Assembly: GCA_030533325.1 (NCBI GenBank)
Contig: JAUNJJ010000006.1
Coordinates: forward strand, 1 to 64,000
Direction: 5' to 3'
Origin: Oscillospiraceae bacterium
Lineage (GTDB): Bacteria > Bacillota > Clostridia > Oscillospirales > Ruminococcaceae
DNA: 64,000 nt
Shown: piece after piece, positions 61,124 through 64,000 of the stretch
How positions within the stretch are numbered: the first letter of the stretch is position 1
How the letters are laid out: each line of letters begins with the position of its first letter
The notes under the pieces: model-generated
Database searches by the model: none
Told to the model about the DNA's origin: nothing
Seen by the model: the letters and a program-made list of their open reading frames with translations, nothing else
Program-made: the position numbers and the translations under genes

Positions 61124-62248
61124 TTACTTTCCCGCCTTTCCTGCAAGTTCTTCGTATATATCGCTTATTTTATCATTGACTATGTTCATCTCATACTTTT
61201 CCCTTACGAGAGAATATGCGTTTTTACCATACTGTTCACGCAGTTCATCATCGTGAACAAGATTTTCTATTGCCTTAGCAAGCTTTTCCTCATCTCCCGG
61301 AGGGACCGTTATTCCGCTGTACCCGTCAGGACTTACATACGGCACACCTGTAGGAAGAGCTGTGTTTATAACCGGTTTTCCGTATACCATAGCCTCCATC
61401 TGAACAATACCGAATGCCTCACTGCTTGCCACAGAAGGCAGAACAAATATGTCACAGTCGCTGAATGCCGCTTTTAAGTCTCTGTCCGAAAGCACTCCCA
61501 TAAAGTGAATTCTTTCCTCAGTTCCGGCCTTTTTAACTTCCTTCAGCAGATCATCGTGAAGCACACCGTCTCCGGCAATGAAAAGCTCACAGTCTGTTGT
61601 ACGGCTCATTGCTCTGATAAGTACATCTATGCCCTTGTAGTATACAAGACGTCCGGTAAAAAGTATTTTTTTACTGCTTCTGCAGCTGAGCTTATCTGTA
61701 AGAAAAGGATATTTTTCAGCTTTTTCATATGCTCCGGTATCTATTCCGTAAGGCACTATCCTGCATTTTTCACTGTACGGCTTAAGATACGGCGAACCTT
61801 TGATATGCCCCTCTGTAGCCACAAAAATGCAGTCTGCTCTCTTCAGAAAAGCATTCATAACCGGCTTGTAGAAAGTCATAAGCTTCTTCTGCTTGACAAT
61901 ATCACTGTGCCAGCTTACAACTACCTTACCCTTGTATCCGGACAGCAGACACGCCAGATCACCAAGAGGAAACGGCAGATGAACATGTACTATATCCGCT
62001 GCCCGGGCCATTTTTCTGAAATGGAACAGAAACGGAAGTGATACCGGCATTGAAAAGTATGTTCCTATACTTCCCGAACGCCTGACTTTTACACCGTTTA
62101 CCACCTCATCTGCCGTCCTGCCCTTTGGCTGACAAACCAGAACCTCTATGTCATAACGGTCTGAAAGTCCCTCTGAAATATCCTGAATAACACGCTCTAT
62201 ACCGCCTATATGAGGACTGTAGAGTTTATTTACCTGAAGTATCTTCAT
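61124..62248 (-). CDS. GT4 glycosyltransferase
   Basis: A 374-residue cytoplasmic GT-B glycosyltransferase. N-terminal LYSPHIGGIERVIQDISEGL, middle ILFTGRLVYYKGIDVLIRAM, and the donor site LPSVASSEAFGIVQMEAMVYGKP (E-x7-E). It resembles the mannosyl/D-rhamnosyl transferases of WbpY/WbpZ type that build D-rhamnan in Pseudomonas, though only family membership is certain. Overlaps the upstream gene by four bases; rmd follows one base after its stop. Confidence 0.9.
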   Translation of the reverse strand: MKILQVNKLYSPHIGGIERVIQDISEGLSDRYDIEVLVCQPKGRTADEVVNGVKVRRSGSIGTYFSMPVSLPFLFHFRKMARAADIVHVHLPFPLGDLACLLSGYKGKVVVSWHSDIVKQKKLMTFYKPVMNAFLKRADCIFVATEGHIKGSPYLKPYSEKCRIVPYGIDTGAYEKAEKYPFLTDKLSCRSSKKILFTGRLVYYKGIDVLIRAMSRTTDCELFIAGDGVLHDDLLKEVKKAGTEERIHFMGVLSDRDLKAAFSDCDIFVLPSVASSEAFGIVQMEAMVYGKPVINTALPTGVPYVSPDGYSGITVPPGDEEKLAKAIENLVHDDELREQYGKNAYSLVREKYEMNIVNDKISDIYEELAGKAGK

Positions 62249-63393
62249 CCCAGTACTTCCTCATATATTCCGTGAAGCTTTTCAGAAAATTTATTCCATG
62301 TAAACTCCGACGCTCTTTCCATGCCGCGCCTGCTCAGTTCTTCACCAAGTGCCCTGTCGGAGTAAATTTTATACATGCCTTCCGCAATGGATTCCGGAGA
62401 ATATGCATCAACCATAACAGCACAGTCACCAACTACCTCCGGAAGAGAGGCTTCTCCGCTTGAAACCACAGGAACTCCGCATGCCATAGCCTCAAGAGGC
62501 GGCATGCCGAAGCCTTCATATATGGAAGGAAACACAAAGGCACAGGCTCCGTTCATAAGAGGACAGATATCCTCATCAGGAATATACTTTGTAAACTGAA
62601 CACTCTCCTCAAGTCCCAGTTCCTGAACCTTACTGTAAATACCGCTGTTAAGCCAGCCCTTTCCGCCTGCCATAACAAGCTTCGGAACATCGCCGTATCT
62701 GTCCTTAAGAATTCTGTATGCTTCCACAAGGCGTTCAAGATTCTTTCTCGGTTCGATAGTTCCTAAGTAAAGGAAGTATTCCCCTTCTATCCCAAGGGAT
62801 TTTTTCGTCTTTTCTATACGCTCACTGTCATCTATATGATAGAATTTTTCTGTGTTTACACCACAGTATACGACTTTTATCTTATCAGCAAACTGAGGAT
62901 AGTATTTGATTATCTCACTTTTACTGAATTCTGAATCCGTTATTATTACATCTGCACGCTTCATTGACTTCTTCATGCCGGTAAGGAGGAGCTGCTTTGT
63001 TCTGAAACGGACAGTTTCCGGATAGGCTCTGATTACCATGTCATGAATGGTTACCACCTTTTTCCCATGTACAAAAGGCGGTACTATATAATTGAAAAAG
63101 TGCGTAAGCTCTGCTTTTTTTCCAAAAAACACGCTGTACGGCACCGGTATGATATTCATTATGCTTCTGTATAAAAATCCGGAAAAATGTGATTCATTAA
63201 GTGAACAGTTCTCCTTCATATATGCAGCAAGTCTTTTTCTCTTAACCTCATGGTCCTTTCGTGAAAAATAGTCAAATGTATAGCGGTCCTCCGGGTGAGA
63301 ACGTATCATCTCACCCACAAGACCCGCCTGACAATAGCCTATTCCTGACATATTTTCACTGATAAGCGGCAGTACATCAAATGAAATATTCAT
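62245..63393 (-). CDS. GT4 glycosyltransferase
   Basis: A 382-residue GT-B glycosyltransferase. Features: SENMSGIGYCQAGLVGEMIR (acceptor side), HDMVIRAYPETVRF, FLYLGTIEPRKNLERLVEAY and FPSIYEGFGMPPLEAMACGVP (E-x7-E). Close in style to the first domain of the 812-residue protein in the same operon. Begins one base after the gmd stop and overlaps the next gene by four bases. Confidence 0.9.
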   Translation of the reverse strand: MNISFDVLPLISENMSGIGYCQAGLVGEMIRSHPEDRYTFDYFSRKDHEVKRKRLAAYMKENCSLNESHFSGFLYRSIMNIIPVPYSVFFGKKAELTHFFNYIVPPFVHGKKVVTIHDMVIRAYPETVRFRTKQLLLTGMKKSMKRADVIITDSEFSKSEIIKYYPQFADKIKVVYCGVNTEKFYHIDDSERIEKTKKSLGIEGEYFLYLGTIEPRKNLERLVEAYRILKDRYGDVPKLVMAGGKGWLNSGIYSKVQELGLEESVQFTKYIPDEDICPLMNGACAFVFPSIYEGFGMPPLEAMACGVPVVSSGEASLPEVVGDCAVMVDAYSPESIAEGMYKIYSDRALGEELSRRGMERASEFTWNKFSEKLHGIYEEVLG

Positions 63394-63394
63394 A

Positions 63395-64000
<606 letters not shown>

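Overview
The window looks like chromosomal DNA of a low-to-mid-GC anaerobic firmicute of the Ruminococcus / Oscillospiraceae type, most in the style of Ruminococcus flavefaciens. The evidence is three dockerin-bearing secreted proteins (a GH10 xylanase/CE1 esterase, a five-module NPCBM-like protein and a cohesin-like scaffold protein), sporulation genes (gpr, spoIID), a HrcA/CIRCE-controlled groESL operon, AGGAGG-type ribosome sites with occasional TTG/GTG starts, and many SigA promoters (TTGACA-17-TATAAT).

Layout. 1-3.0 kb: gpr, rpsT and a CPA2 cation/proton antiporter. 3.1-9.3 kb: YgjP-like metallopeptidase, SulP anion transporter, a membrane GGDEF-EAL protein and ATP-dependent PEP carboxykinase. 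9.6-11 kb: DUF421 protein, tRNA-Gln and a probable small RNA unit. 11-14.4 kb: a four-gene membrane operon (DUF368/PopT plus three unrecognised membrane proteins). 14.4-16.5 kb: a two-gene ATPase/RloB cassette resembling the AbiL defence system, bracketed by two identical copies of one terminator. 16.7-20.7 kb: HtrA protease, CCA nucleotidyltransferase, LacI-type regulator. 21-26.5 kb: three consecutive paralogues with two extracellular CBM22-like modules and one transmembrane helix, two of them carrying a cytoplasmic GGDEF domain. 26.5-36.4 kb: housekeeping genes (groESL, response regulator + HtrA, rsmI, a TrmN6-like methyltransferase, tRNA-Arg, HAD phosphatase, SEC-C protein, citrate synthase) and then spoIID. 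37.6-45.4 kb: the dockerin/cellulosome-like region. 45.4-50.2 kb: a HipA-like kinase pair, pyruvate kinase and a GH16 lipoprotein. 50.4-64.0 kb: a ten-gene minus-strand glycan operon running off the right edge.

How the genes work together. The sensor trio and the xylanase carry related CBM22-type modules, so the cell appears to secrete xylan-degrading enzymes and also display xylan- or glucan-binding receptors whose cytoplasmic output is cyclic di-GMP; a LacI-family regulator is divergently transcribed next to the trio. The right-hand operon encodes Gmd and Rmd (GDP-mannose to GDP-D-rhamnose), four glycosyltransferases, a Wzm/Wzt-type ABC exporter, and, translationally coupled to rmd, a 1218-residue secreted protein fusing DUF4214-type repeats, an M14 carboxypeptidase and a C39-like cysteine peptidase. 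PckA, pyruvate kinase and citrate synthase fit a succinate-forming fibre fermenter.

All assignments come from reading the sequence and from knowledge of the families; no database search was run. Domain boundaries are approximate. The gmd gene is cut by the right edge of the window.
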